Assembly: GCF_011320115.1 (NCBI RefSeq)
Contig: NZ_JAANOZ010000009.1
Location: forward strand, 1-64,000
Direction of reading: 5' to 3'
Origin: Croceibacterium segetis
GTDB lineage: Bacteria; Pseudomonadota; Alphaproteobacteria; Sphingomonadales; Sphingomonadaceae
Length of the DNA: 64,000 nt
Part shown: positions 50,244 through 58,200 of the stretch, piece by piece
Layout: every line of letters begins with the position of its first letter
How positions within the stretch are numbered: the first letter of the stretch is position 1
The notes under the pieces: generated by a model
Told to the model about the DNA's origin: nothing
The model's database searches: none
What the model saw: only the letters and a program-made list of their open reading frames with translations
Program-made: the position numbers and the translations under genes

Positions 50244-52385
50244 ATGCAACCCAATGTGCTTTTGCGCACGAATAGTCGTGCCTCCTATCTCCTCGGCGTG
50301 GCGCTATGCGCCATCCATCCGGCGAGCGCTTTTGCGACCGAGGTCAAAGCAGCCGCGGAGCCGGCCACGAACGAGGCCGCCACCGACGAGGGAAGCGCGC
50401 CAGAAACAGTCGCCGACGATGGCGAGAGTGCCGACAAGACGACCAATGTATCGACAACCGGACAGCAGATCGTTGTCTACGGCCGGGGCGAGAAACGTAT
50501 CGGCTCGGCGGGGGCAGCAAGCGAAGGCGGTGTAGCCGGCGCCGACATCGAGGTTCGTCCGTTGCTCCGGCCCGGCGAACTGCTCGAAGCGACTCCGGGC
50601 CTGATCGCCACCCAGCACTCAGGCGGCGGCAAGGCCAACCAGTATTTCCTCCGCGGCTTCAACCTCGACCACGGGACCGACTTCGCGCTCTACATCGACG
50701 ACATGCCGATCAATTTCCGCACCCACGGCCACGGCCAAGGCTACCTCGACGTCAACGGCCTGATTCCCGAGATCGTCCAGCGAGTGGACTACAAGAAGGG
50801 CCCGTACCGCGCCGACGTCGGCGATTTCGGTTTCGTCGGTTCATCGCAGATCACCACCAAGGACAAGCTGGAGCCGTTCGCGCTCGCCGAGGTGGGCATG
50901 TACAACTACCAGCGCTTCGTCGCCGGCGGCTCCGTGCCTCTGGGCGGAGGCAGCCTCGTCCTCGCCGGGCAAGCCAAGTTCAACGACGGGCCGTGGCAGC
51001 TGCCGGAGAAGTTCCGCGGCTATTCGGGCTTTGGGAAATATTCCGTCGGGATTGGTGACGGCATGCTGCAGGCCTCGCTCAACGTCTTTTACGATAGCTG
51101 GCAGCCGACCGAGCAGATCCCCGAGCGCGCGGTCGGCACCCTGCTCAAGGATCGGTACGGCACGCTCGACCCGTTCCTCCATGGACGCACCGAGCGCGAG
51201 ATCGCCACGGTCAATTACAATTCCGACAGCTGGAGAGTCACCGCCTGGGCGCAGCACTATAACTGGTACCTGTACTCCAACTTCACTTTCTTCCTGGACG
51301 ACCCGGTCAACGGCGACGAGATCCGCCAGTTCGACAAGCTGTGGTCCTACGGCGGGCGGATCGAGCACACATTTACGCTCTCGGATAGGCTGACCTGGCG
51401 TTTCGGCACCGAAATGCGCAAGGACGATATCGATCCGGTCGGCTTCGATCACAGCACGAACGCCGTCGTCCGCTCAACGGACTACAACTTCAAGGTCAAC
51501 GAAGGGAGCATCGGCCTCTATTCGGAAGCAGTCTGGAAACCGCTCCAGGGCCTGATGGTGATCGGCGGGCTGCGCGGCGACTGGTACGGCTTCAAAACTC
51601 GGCCGCTCGCCCCCGCCAGCTGGGGCGGCAGCGTCAACGACCACCTCGTCACTCCCAAGCTCGGCGTGAACTACGAGCTCGTCCCCGGCATTGCCCTCTA
51701 TGCGAACTGGGGTCAGGGCTTCCATTCGAACGATGCGCGGGGGGTGACCAACCCGATCAGCCCCGCGCCCGGACTCGTCCGCGGCACCTTCAAGGAACTG
51801 GGCGGCCGCTTAGAGCGCGGCGGCTTCATCCTGACCGGCGTCTACTGGTGGAGCACTATCGGCAGCGAGCTGATCTACGTCGGGGATTCGGGCGCGGTCG
51901 AGCCGAGCGACCCTGGCCGCCGCCACGGTTACGAGCTGACCGGCTTCTGGAAATGGCACGACTGGCTGGCGATCGACGCGGTGTGGACCGGTGCGCATTC
52001 GCGCTACATCGGCGTGCCGGCGGGGCAGAACTTCATCCCGGGCGCGCTCGAAAGCTCCGGCGAACTCGGCGTCTCGGCGATCTTCCCCGAATGGAACGTG
52101 GCCGCGCGCCTGCGCTACCTCGGGCCCCACCCTCTGGTCGGGGACAACTCGCAACGCGGCACGCCGACCAAGCTGGTCAATCTGCGCGCCGCGTGGACGC
52201 CCACGCATTTCCACGGGATCCAAGTCTACGCCGACCTGCTCAACGTGTTCAACTCGCACGCCGACGACATCGATTACTATTACGCCACCCGTCTGCCAGG
52301 CGAACCGTCCGGGGGCGTCGAGGGGATCAACAGCCGGATCGTCGAACCCCGTCAGCTGCGCGTCGGATTCAAGAAGACCTTCTGA
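50244..52385 (+). CDS. TonB-dependent outer-membrane receptor
   Basis: A 713-residue receptor with signal peptide (ASYLLGVALCAIHPASAFA), an acidic linker, a plug domain (QIVVYGRGEKR, LRPGELLEATPGLIATQHSGGGKA, YFLRGFNLDHGTDFALYIDDMPIN, GHGQGYLDVNGLIPEIVQRVDY) and a beta-barrel ending in Phe (QLRVGFKKTF). His-rich THGHGQG in the plug may contact a metal or metal complex. No siderophore synthesis or TonB genes are near. It is co-directional with the two haem lipoproteins, which suggests joint work on a metal or haem-related substrate. That function is inference. Confidence 0.9.
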   Translation: MQPNVLLRTNSRASYLLGVALCAIHPASAFATEVKAAAEPATNEAATDEGSAPETVADDGESADKTTNVSTTGQQIVVYGRGEKRIGSAGAASEGGVAGADIEVRPLLRPGELLEATPGLIATQHSGGGKANQYFLRGFNLDHGTDFALYIDDMPINFRTHGHGQGYLDVNGLIPEIVQRVDYKKGPYRADVGDFGFVGSSQITTKDKLEPFALAEVGMYNYQRFVAGGSVPLGGGSLVLAGQAKFNDGPWQLPEKFRGYSGFGKYSVGIGDGMLQASLNVFYDSWQPTEQIPERAVGTLLKDRYGTLDPFLHGRTEREIATVNYNSDSWRVTAWAQHYNWYLYSNFTFFLDDPVNGDEIRQFDKLWSYGGRIEHTFTLSDRLTWRFGTEMRKDDIDPVGFDHSTNAVVRSTDYNFKVNEGSIGLYSEAVWKPLQGLMVIGGLRGDWYGFKTRPLAPASWGGSVNDHLVTPKLGVNYELVPGIALYANWGQGFHSNDARGVTNPISPAPGLVRGTFKELGGRLERGGFILTGVYWWSTIGSELIYVGDSGAVEPSDPGRRHGYELTGFWKWHDWLAIDAVWTGAHSRYIGVPAGQNFIPGALESSGELGVSAIFPEWNVAARLRYLGPHPLVGDNSQRGTPTKLVNLRAAWTPTHFHGIQVYADLLNVFNSHADDIDYYYATRLPGEPSGGVEGINSRIVEPRQLRVGFKKTF

Positions 52386-52392
52386 GCCCGCG

Positions 52393-52944
52393 CTAGCGCC
52401 CGACCGGAGCGCCCGGCTTCAATCTGAACGTTCCGGGCTCGATCGCCGGCGGGTCTTCGGCGGGCCTGTCGGGCGCGACGGCAGGTTCCTTCGGCGGAGC
52501 CTCGCGCGAGTAGGTCGCGGCCGCATCCCACGGTCCCAGCGGCGCCTCGGCCTTGACCCGGTCGAGCGTATAGGGCGCCAGGTCGGTGCCGACGTAGACC
52601 AGTTCGACCGCATCGGAATCGATCGGCTTGAAATCGAAGATATCGGGCACCGCTCCGGGACGGGGATCGTTGAAGCTCAGCTCGATCCCGTCGGGCGTTT
52701 CGAGTGCGGTCATCGACGGGACCTTCTTGGGCGGCCCCTTTAGGTGAGAGAAGCTGTTGCCGTTGCTGGCGAACGAGCTCGGCTTGCTCCAAGTGCCGTG
52801 CCACTTGCCGTCGGCATCCTTGGCGAGATCGAAGCGGAAGATCGCCGCTCCGCCCATTTGCAGCGCCCATGATCCTTCGAGAGTATCCGCCGCGGCGGGG
52901 GCCGGCAGCAGCAGGGCGAGCAGGAGGAGCAGTCGAGCGACCAT
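52393..52944 (-). CDS. exported hypothetical protein
   Basis: A 183-residue protein with signal peptide (MVARLLLLLALLLPAPAAA). The mature part starts DTLEGSWALQMGGAAIFRFDLAKDADGKWHGTWSKP, a lipocalin-like or beta-sandwich pattern with repeated Gly-Ser-Trp, and ends in a Pro-rich tail. No family is recognised. It is convergent with the TonB receptor gene. Confidence 0.7.
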   Translation of the reverse strand: MVARLLLLLALLLPAPAAADTLEGSWALQMGGAAIFRFDLAKDADGKWHGTWSKPSSFASNGNSFSHLKGPPKKVPSMTALETPDGIELSFNDPRPGAVPDIFDFKPIDSDAVELVYVGTDLAPYTLDRVKAEAPLGPWDAAATYSREAPPKEPAVAPDRPAEDPPAIEPGTFRLKPGAPVGR

Positions 52945-52975
52945 TCGCCGGACCTACTCCAAAAATCCCGCTCGC

Positions 52976-53009
52976 GAAAGAAAAGGGCGGCCCCCGAAGG
53001 GACCGCCCT
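52976..53009 (-). terminator. intrinsic terminator after ligM
   Basis: On the minus strand AGGGCGG-T-CCC-TTCG-GGG-G-CCGCCCT folds into a strong stem (53009-52984), followed by TTTTCTTT. It lies 25 bases after the ligM stop. Confidence 0.85.
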
Positions 53010-53033
53010 CGCTCCTTTCGCTCTCGCGAAAAC

Positions 53034-54467
53034 TTAGCTGACCAGCTCGGACACGCCCTTGCCGGTCTGGCGCCAGCTGTCGGCGTAGGCGTTGCGGGCC
53101 ACCGACGAGTACGGCACCGGCGAGACAATCGCCTTGATCTCGGTCTGCACGTGGGGCTCGACCGTGGGCTTCGAGGTACCGCCGTTGGGCTCGCCCCAGA
53201 CGAGCGTCACTTCCTTGCCGAACTCGACGTAGGCCGGGTCGATCATCGCCAGGGACAGCATCGCGCCTTCGTTGGACGAGTAGCCGATCCAGGTCGAAAC
53301 GCCGATCACCTTGCCGTCGGCACGGACTTCATCGAACGGGTGCATCGAATACACCGCGCTCGGGAACTCCATGTACTTGGCGCGATCGCCCTTGGTGTAG
53401 AGCGAGCTGGTCACGCGAAGGACATCCTCGGGATCGAGCGCCAGGGTGACCTTGGTCTTGTGCGTCTCGGTCGCCATCCGCTCGAGCGCCTCACGGCCAA
53501 CGAACTCGTGGTCGAACTTGACGATGTGGCCGTAACCGATGTCCCACGGCGTGAGGTAGTAGCCCTCGACGCTGTCGGGCACGTAGCTGCCGCCGATCGA
53601 GGCCTTTCCGGCGTAGGAGTTCTCGCCGGCCCACTGGCGGAAGTCCTTCATCATCTGGCTGTCGCCGGTGTAGAACGCCGGCAGCGGCGAAGGCAGCCAG
53701 CCGGATTCGAGCGTGTTCGACGAATAGGCGCGGCCGCCGACGAGGGCGAGCCCATCGTTCTTGCCGGCTTCAACCAGTGCGCCGTGCACGGCGGCATAGT
53801 CTTCCCATGGCCCGAACAGCTCGTAGCCCGGCTGACCGGCCATGCCGTGGCGCAGCGCGATCACGTCCTTGCCGGCGATGTCGATGTGGGCCATGCTGAA
53901 GAACTTGAGGTCCGGCGGGGTCTGCCCCATCGCGATCCCGAGGATCTTCATCGCATTCGGGCCCTGCAGCTGGAAGCGATAGTTCTTGCGCTTGCCGTCG
54001 CTGCGCAACGCGGTGCGCTCGTCACGCTCGACGGTCACGTTCCACTTGCTGCCGTCCGGCTTCGGATACTGTGCGTGGAATTCGACCCACTCGATCGCCG
54101 GTGCACGGCCGACCAGGCTGAACTCGTTCTCGGCGAGGTAGAACAGGATCACATCGCCGATCACGTAGCCTTCCGGGGTCACCGGCACGTACTGCTTGGC
54201 CTTGTTGACCGCGAAGTTCTTGAAGCTGTTGATGGCGGTGTACTCGAGGAGCGCCATGGCGTCGGGCCCGCGCACGTAGAGCTCGACCATGTGGTAGCTC
54301 TGGTTGAACAGCACCGCGGTCTCGGACCAGGCGCGCTGCTCGTTGCGCCAGTTGGTGTATTCGGCGGGGACGCCGGGATAGGCGTTGGGGCCGGTCTGCT
54401 GGTTGCGCAGGAAATCGACGACGTTGCCGGCCGAATCCAGCTTCTGCTGAAGGGTCTTGTCACTCAT
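53034..54467 (-). CDS. ligM: tetrahydrofolate-dependent vanillate/3-O-methylgallate O-demethylase
   Basis: A 477-residue aminomethyltransferase (GcvT)-fold O-demethylase, very close in length to Sphingobium SYK-6 LigM (471). It moves the methyl group of vanillate-type methoxyaromatics to tetrahydrofolate, giving protocatechuate and 5-methyl-THF. Visible features are LQQKLDSAGNVVDFLRNQQTGP, NQSYHMVELYVRGPDAMALLEY, VIGDVILFYL and GPWEDYAAVHGAL. ATG 54467 has an AGGAGAGGT site. It follows the alpha/beta-hydrolase gene and is divergent from metF-folD, the expected companions. Confidence 0.93.
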   Translation of the reverse strand: MSDKTLQQKLDSAGNVVDFLRNQQTGPNAYPGVPAEYTNWRNEQRAWSETAVLFNQSYHMVELYVRGPDAMALLEYTAINSFKNFAVNKAKQYVPVTPEGYVIGDVILFYLAENEFSLVGRAPAIEWVEFHAQYPKPDGSKWNVTVERDERTALRSDGKRKNYRFQLQGPNAMKILGIAMGQTPPDLKFFSMAHIDIAGKDVIALRHGMAGQPGYELFGPWEDYAAVHGALVEAGKNDGLALVGGRAYSSNTLESGWLPSPLPAFYTGDSQMMKDFRQWAGENSYAGKASIGGSYVPDSVEGYYLTPWDIGYGHIVKFDHEFVGREALERMATETHKTKVTLALDPEDVLRVTSSLYTKGDRAKYMEFPSAVYSMHPFDEVRADGKVIGVSTWIGYSSNEGAMLSLAMIDPAYVEFGKEVTLVWGEPNGGTSKPTVEPHVQTEIKAIVSPVPYSSVARNAYADSWRQTGKGVSELVS

Positions 54468-54513
54468 GGGTTGTACCTCTCCTAGAGGGGGTGGGTTGGT
54501 TGAAGGTTGAATC

Positions 54514-55200
54514 TCACGCCGGCCGTTCGAGCCAGCAGGCGATGGCTGCATTGACCGCCTCGGGCGCTTCGAGCTGGATCATGTGTCCAGCGCCCGGGAC
54601 GATCACGAGTTCCGAATTGGCGATCGCCGCGGCGATCGCTTCATGTTGAGCCGGCGGGGCCCAGGTATCGAGCTCGCCGGTCATGACCAGCGCCGGGCAA
54701 GCGATTTGCGGCAGCAGGCTTTCCATTTCCGCCCGGCCCAAGAGCGCGTGGATCTGGGCGTCGAACACGTCCTGCCCAGCTTCGATATTCATTTGCCGAA
54801 GCGGTTCGTAGATTTCCGGTTTGGCGCGGTTGGCCTCAGCCACCATCGGCGGCAACCAGGTGTCAATCAGCTTGTCGAAGCCGTGGTTCCAGCCGACCGC
54901 CTGCAACGCCTCGCGCTTGGCGGCCTCGCCGGCGCGCAGCGAATGCACTCCGGTCGAAACGAGCGCGATCCGGCGCACGCGTTCGCGAGCAAGACGGAAG
55001 ACCTCGAGCGCAACTCGCCCACCCATCGAGTGGCCGAGCAGGTCAAAAGACTCGGGCGCCTGATCTAGCGCGATCCGCGCCATCTCGGCCAGCGAATCGG
55101 CTGCTCCATAACCGTCGACCGCGCGCGAATCCGGGAAGGCCGCGAGTTGCGGCGCGTAAATGCGTGCGTCGCACGCCAGCCCGGGCAGGAACAGCAACAT
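54514..55200 (-). CDS. alpha/beta-fold hydrolase
   Basis: A 228-residue alpha/beta hydrolase. The oxyanion start FLPGLACDARIYAP, nucleophile elbow GHSMGGRVALE (Ser), acid GELDTWAPP (Asp) and VPGAGHMIQLEAPEAV (His) form the full catalytic triad. Substrate may be an ester or ring-opened product of aromatic degradation. It lies 46 bases upstream of ligM on the same strand and probably shares its promoter. No ribosome-binding site is seen at ATG 55200, so it may be leaderless. Confidence 0.88.
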   Translation of the reverse strand: MLLFLPGLACDARIYAPQLAAFPDSRAVDGYGAADSLAEMARIALDQAPESFDLLGHSMGGRVALEVFRLARERVRRIALVSTGVHSLRAGEAAKREALQAVGWNHGFDKLIDTWLPPMVAEANRAKPEIYEPLRQMNIEAGQDVFDAQIHALLGRAEMESLLPQIACPALVMTGELDTWAPPAQHEAIAAAIANSELVIVPGAGHMIQLEAPEAVNAAIACWLERPA

Positions 55201-55228
55201 GGCGATTGAATCGCCTCTCCCATGAATT

Positions 55229-55259
55229 CGCAGGTATGAAATTTTCGTCTATACGAAGA
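55229..55259. promoter_or_regulatory. metF promoter with TTCGT-N4-ACGAA operator
   Basis: A sigma70-like promoter for metF: TTCGCA (55229-55234), 17-base spacer and TATACG (55252-55257). The palindrome TTCGT-CTAT-ACGAA (55246-55259) overlaps the -10. It lies in the divergent region shared with the hydrolase-ligM operon, so one regulator could control both. Confidence 0.5.
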
Positions 55260-55338
55260 AACTCGCTTGCGCTAGGGGCTTTTCGCGAGTGGCCGGCGCG
55301 CCTAAGAGCCGCCTCGCCGAGAGAGGAGAATCCCCTAT

Positions 55339-56208
55339 ATGTCGTACGCCGCGATCCACCCGAACTGGGAGAAGCCGCGCGCCAACATGGTGGACGGCTA
55401 TTCGCTGGAAATGACCGCCAAGGAGCTGGACGGCCTGCGCGAAGCGGCGCCGCTGATCCGCCCCGGCACGCAGATCGCGATCACCTTCCTGCCCGGCGAG
55501 GAGATGGAGCAGCGAGTCGTGGCGGCGGAGCTGGTCCGCGAGCTCGGCTTCGAGCCTATCGTCCATCTCTCCGCGCGCCGGCTGACTTCCGAAGCCGAGC
55601 TCGACAAGTACCTGTCCGACATCGCCGCCAGCGCTGGCGTCAAGCGCGTGTTCGTTATCGCCGGTGACCCGCCCGAGCCCGAAGGCCCATACGAGAATTC
55701 GCTGCAGATCATCGAAAGCGGCTTGCTCGAGAAGCATGGCATCGAGGTCGTCGGCGTCGGCGGCCACCCCGAAGGCCATCCGAACAACACCAAGGCCGAG
55801 CTGTGGGACTGGATGGAGCGCAAGCTCGCCGCGGTCCGCTCGCACGGCATGGTCCCGCTGGTGGTCACCCAGTTCGCCTTCGACGACGACGCGATCGTCG
55901 CCTGGGTCAAGGAAATGCGCGCGCGCGGGATCGACGTGCCAGTGCGCCTCGGCGTACCCGGACCGGCCGGGATCAAGCGCCTGCTCGGCTTCGCCAAGCG
56001 CTGCGGCGTGGGCGCCTCGGCCAACGTGATGAAGAAGTACGGCGTTTCGATCACCAACCTGATCGGCAGCGCCGGACCCGACAAGCTGGTCGCATCGCTG
56101 GACAAGGGGCTGACCCCCGACCTTGGCCGTGTGCGTTTGCACTTGTATCCCTTCGGCGCCCTGAAAGCGTCGGCGGAATGGGTTAACGAATACGACGCTA
56201 AGCACTGA
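55339..56208 (+). CDS. metF: 5,10-methylenetetrahydrofolate reductase
   Basis: A 289-residue MetF-family flavoenzyme. TIM-barrel blocks include GTQIAITFLPGEEMEQRV, VHLSARRLTSEAEL, RVFVIAGDPPEPEGPYENS and GVGGHPEGHPN. In lignin-degrading sphingomonads MetF runs in the oxidative direction, turning the 5-methyl-THF made by LigM into 5,10-methylene-THF. It is divergent from ligM and followed by folD, which fits this cycle. Start ATG 55339 (MSYAAIHPNW). Confidence 0.93.
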   Translation: MSYAAIHPNWEKPRANMVDGYSLEMTAKELDGLREAAPLIRPGTQIAITFLPGEEMEQRVVAAELVRELGFEPIVHLSARRLTSEAELDKYLSDIAASAGVKRVFVIAGDPPEPEGPYENSLQIIESGLLEKHGIEVVGVGGHPEGHPNNTKAELWDWMERKLAAVRSHGMVPLVVTQFAFDDDAIVAWVKEMRARGIDVPVRLGVPGPAGIKRLLGFAKRCGVGASANVMKKYGVSITNLIGSAGPDKLVASLDKGLTPDLGRVRLHLYPFGALKASAEWVNEYDAKH

Positions 56209-56247
56209 CACGTGAGCGCCACGCAACTCAAATTCCGGGACGAACCG

Positions 56248-57195
56248 ATGGCCGACATCATCGACGGGCGCGCTGTCGCCAGGAAGCTCGACGCCGAGAC
56301 GAAGGCGCAAGTGGACGCGATGGTCGCGGCCGGCCTGCCACGCCCGGGCCTGGCGGTGATCCTGGTCGGCAACGATCCCGCGAGCGAGGTCTACGTTGGC
56401 CGCAAGATCAAGAAGTGCGCCGAAGTCGGCATCACCAGCGTCGAGCACCGCATGCCGGCCGACAGCAGCCAGGCTGAGCTGCTGGCGCTGATCGCCACGC
56501 TCAACGAGGATCCCGCGATTCACGGCATCCTGTGCCAGGTGCCGCTGCCGACGCACATCGACACCGGACTGGTGCTGCGCGCCATCGCGCCCTCGAAGGA
56601 CGTCGACGGGTTCCACCCCGTAAACGTCGGACGCCTGTCGACCGGCACCGGCGGAATTATCCCCTGCACCCCGCTCGGGGTGATGAAGCTGCTCGACACA
56701 GTGTACGACGATCTCACCGGGCTCGACGTGGTGGTGATCGGCAAGTCGAACATCGTCGGCAAGCCGATCGCGATGTTGATGCTCGAGCGCGAGGCTACCG
56801 TGACCGTGACCCACATTGAGACCAAGGACCTGCCTGACATCTGCCGCAAGGCCGACGTGATCATCGCCGCCGCCGGCGCGCCGCGGCTGGTCAAGGGCTA
56901 CTGGGTCAAGCCCGGCGCGGTGATCATCGACGTCGGTATCACCCGGATGAAGACCGAGGACGGCAAGACCAAGCTGGTCGGCGACGTCGCCTTCGAGGAA
57001 GTGCAGCACGCCCGCGCGGTAACCCCGGTCCCCGGCGGCGTCGGCCCGATGACGATCTCGTGCCTGCTCGCCAACACCGTCCAGGCGGCGCGCGAGCAGC
57101 TCGAAGGCACCAGCAGCGACGGCTTCAGCATCGACTGGGACGAACTGCCCGACCGTTCGATGTTCACTGGCGAAACGAGCGAGGCTTCGGCCTAA
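56248..57195 (+). CDS. folD: bifunctional methylenetetrahydrofolate dehydrogenase/cyclohydrolase
   Basis: A 315-residue FolD enzyme that converts 5,10-methylene-THF to 10-formyl-THF. It has VGNDPASEVYVGRKIKKCAEVGI with catalytic Lys, LCQVPLPTHID, KDVDGFHPVNVG and the NADP loop VVIGKSNIVGKPIAMLML, then TPVPGGVGPMTISCLLANTV. It takes over the one-carbon units released by LigM and MetF. ATG 56248 is preferred to GTG 56212 because it gives the family N-terminus (MADIIDGRAVARKL). The C-terminus extends about 15 residues beyond typical. Confidence 0.95.
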   Translation: MADIIDGRAVARKLDAETKAQVDAMVAAGLPRPGLAVILVGNDPASEVYVGRKIKKCAEVGITSVEHRMPADSSQAELLALIATLNEDPAIHGILCQVPLPTHIDTGLVLRAIAPSKDVDGFHPVNVGRLSTGTGGIIPCTPLGVMKLLDTVYDDLTGLDVVVIGKSNIVGKPIAMLMLEREATVTVTHIETKDLPDICRKADVIIAAAGAPRLVKGYWVKPGAVIIDVGITRMKTEDGKTKLVGDVAFEEVQHARAVTPVPGGVGPMTISCLLANTVQAAREQLEGTSSDGFSIDWDELPDRSMFTGETSEASA

Positions 57196-58097
57196 CCTCC
57201 CATCGGCCTTATGTAGACTCGCGTCACGACCGGGAATCGCGCGGCGATCGCCGTCTCGATATCGGCCACCGTCTGCTCGACGTCGCGCGCCGAGATGGTG
57301 TCCTCGAAATCGGCACTGATAATCGCCACGACCATGTCGGGCGCCTGGTGCACGGTCAGCACTTCCTTCACCGCGACGACGCCGGCGTGCCCCTCTGTGC
57401 AGTCGTGCAGCGCCTTGACGAGCTCGGGATCGGCCGCCTCGCCGATCAACAGGCCCTTGGCCTCGATCAGCAACATCACCGCCGTCGCCGCAAGGACGAC
57501 ACCGATGAGCACCGAGGCGATGCCGTCGAACACCGGGCTGCCGGTCAGCGCTGACAAGGCGATGCCGAGGGCGGCGATCACCAGGCCGGCAATCGCCCCG
57601 CTGTTCTCGAGCAGCACGATCAGGTTCGGCGCGTCCTTGGTGTCCCTGATCGCACGAAACACGGACTTGCGCCCGCGCGCGCTGTTGAAGGCCTTGAGCG
57701 CAGCGAGGGTCGACCAGCCTTCGAGCGCGATGGCCACGCCGAGCACGATGAACGCGATCAGCAGGTCCCCGGTGGGTTCCGGGTAAAGCAGATGCAGGAT
57801 GCCCTCGTAGAGCGACACCCCGGCGCCGAGCGAGAACACCAGCATCGCCACTACGAACGACCAGAAATACAGCTCGCGGCCATAGCCGAGCGGATGCATC
57901 GGGGTGGGCGCGCGCCGGCTTCGTTTGGTGCCGTAGAGCAACAGCACCTGATTGGTCGAGTCGACCAGGCTGTGCACGCCTTCGGTGAGCATCGCCGACG
58001 ACCCGGTGATTGCCGCGGCGACGAACTTGGCGACGGCAATGCCGACATTGGCCGCGAGCGCGGTGAGCAGCACCCTGGTCGATTCGTGTCCTGCCAC
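57192..58097 (-). CDS. cation diffusion facilitator transporter
   Basis: A 301-residue CDF-family metal exporter. Six transmembrane segments are predicted. TM2 carries HSLVDSTNQVLLL with the metal-binding H/D pair, TM5 carries FDGIASVLIGVVLA with another Asp, and the C-terminal cytosolic domain is ferredoxin-like (HQAPDMVVAIISADFEDT). It extrudes Zn, Mn or similar ions in exchange for protons. The GTG start at 58097 has a GGGAGG site six bases upstream. It is convergent with folD, overlapping by 4 bases. Confidence 0.88.
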   Translation of the reverse strand: MAGHESTRVLLTALAANVGIAVAKFVAAAITGSSAMLTEGVHSLVDSTNQVLLLYGTKRSRRAPTPMHPLGYGRELYFWSFVVAMLVFSLGAGVSLYEGILHLLYPEPTGDLLIAFIVLGVAIALEGWSTLAALKAFNSARGRKSVFRAIRDTKDAPNLIVLLENSGAIAGLVIAALGIALSALTGSPVFDGIASVLIGVVLAATAVMLLIEAKGLLIGEAADPELVKALHDCTEGHAGVVAVKEVLTVHQAPDMVVAIISADFEDTISARDVEQTVADIETAIAARFPVVTRVYIRPMGG

Positions 58098-58200
58098 TTG
58101 GCCTCCCTGTTTAGCCCACGCTGTTCTCGCAGAGCGCCTCGGGGGTAGCAATCGCCTGCCGTTCGATTAGTTTCGCACCCGGTTGGAGGAAGGCCCCTGC

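Noticed and set aside
55201-55338. SAM-type riboswitch before metF
   Set aside because: None of the SAM-II or SAH core motifs is seen; only the operator-like palindrome and a 6-bp hairpin are present.
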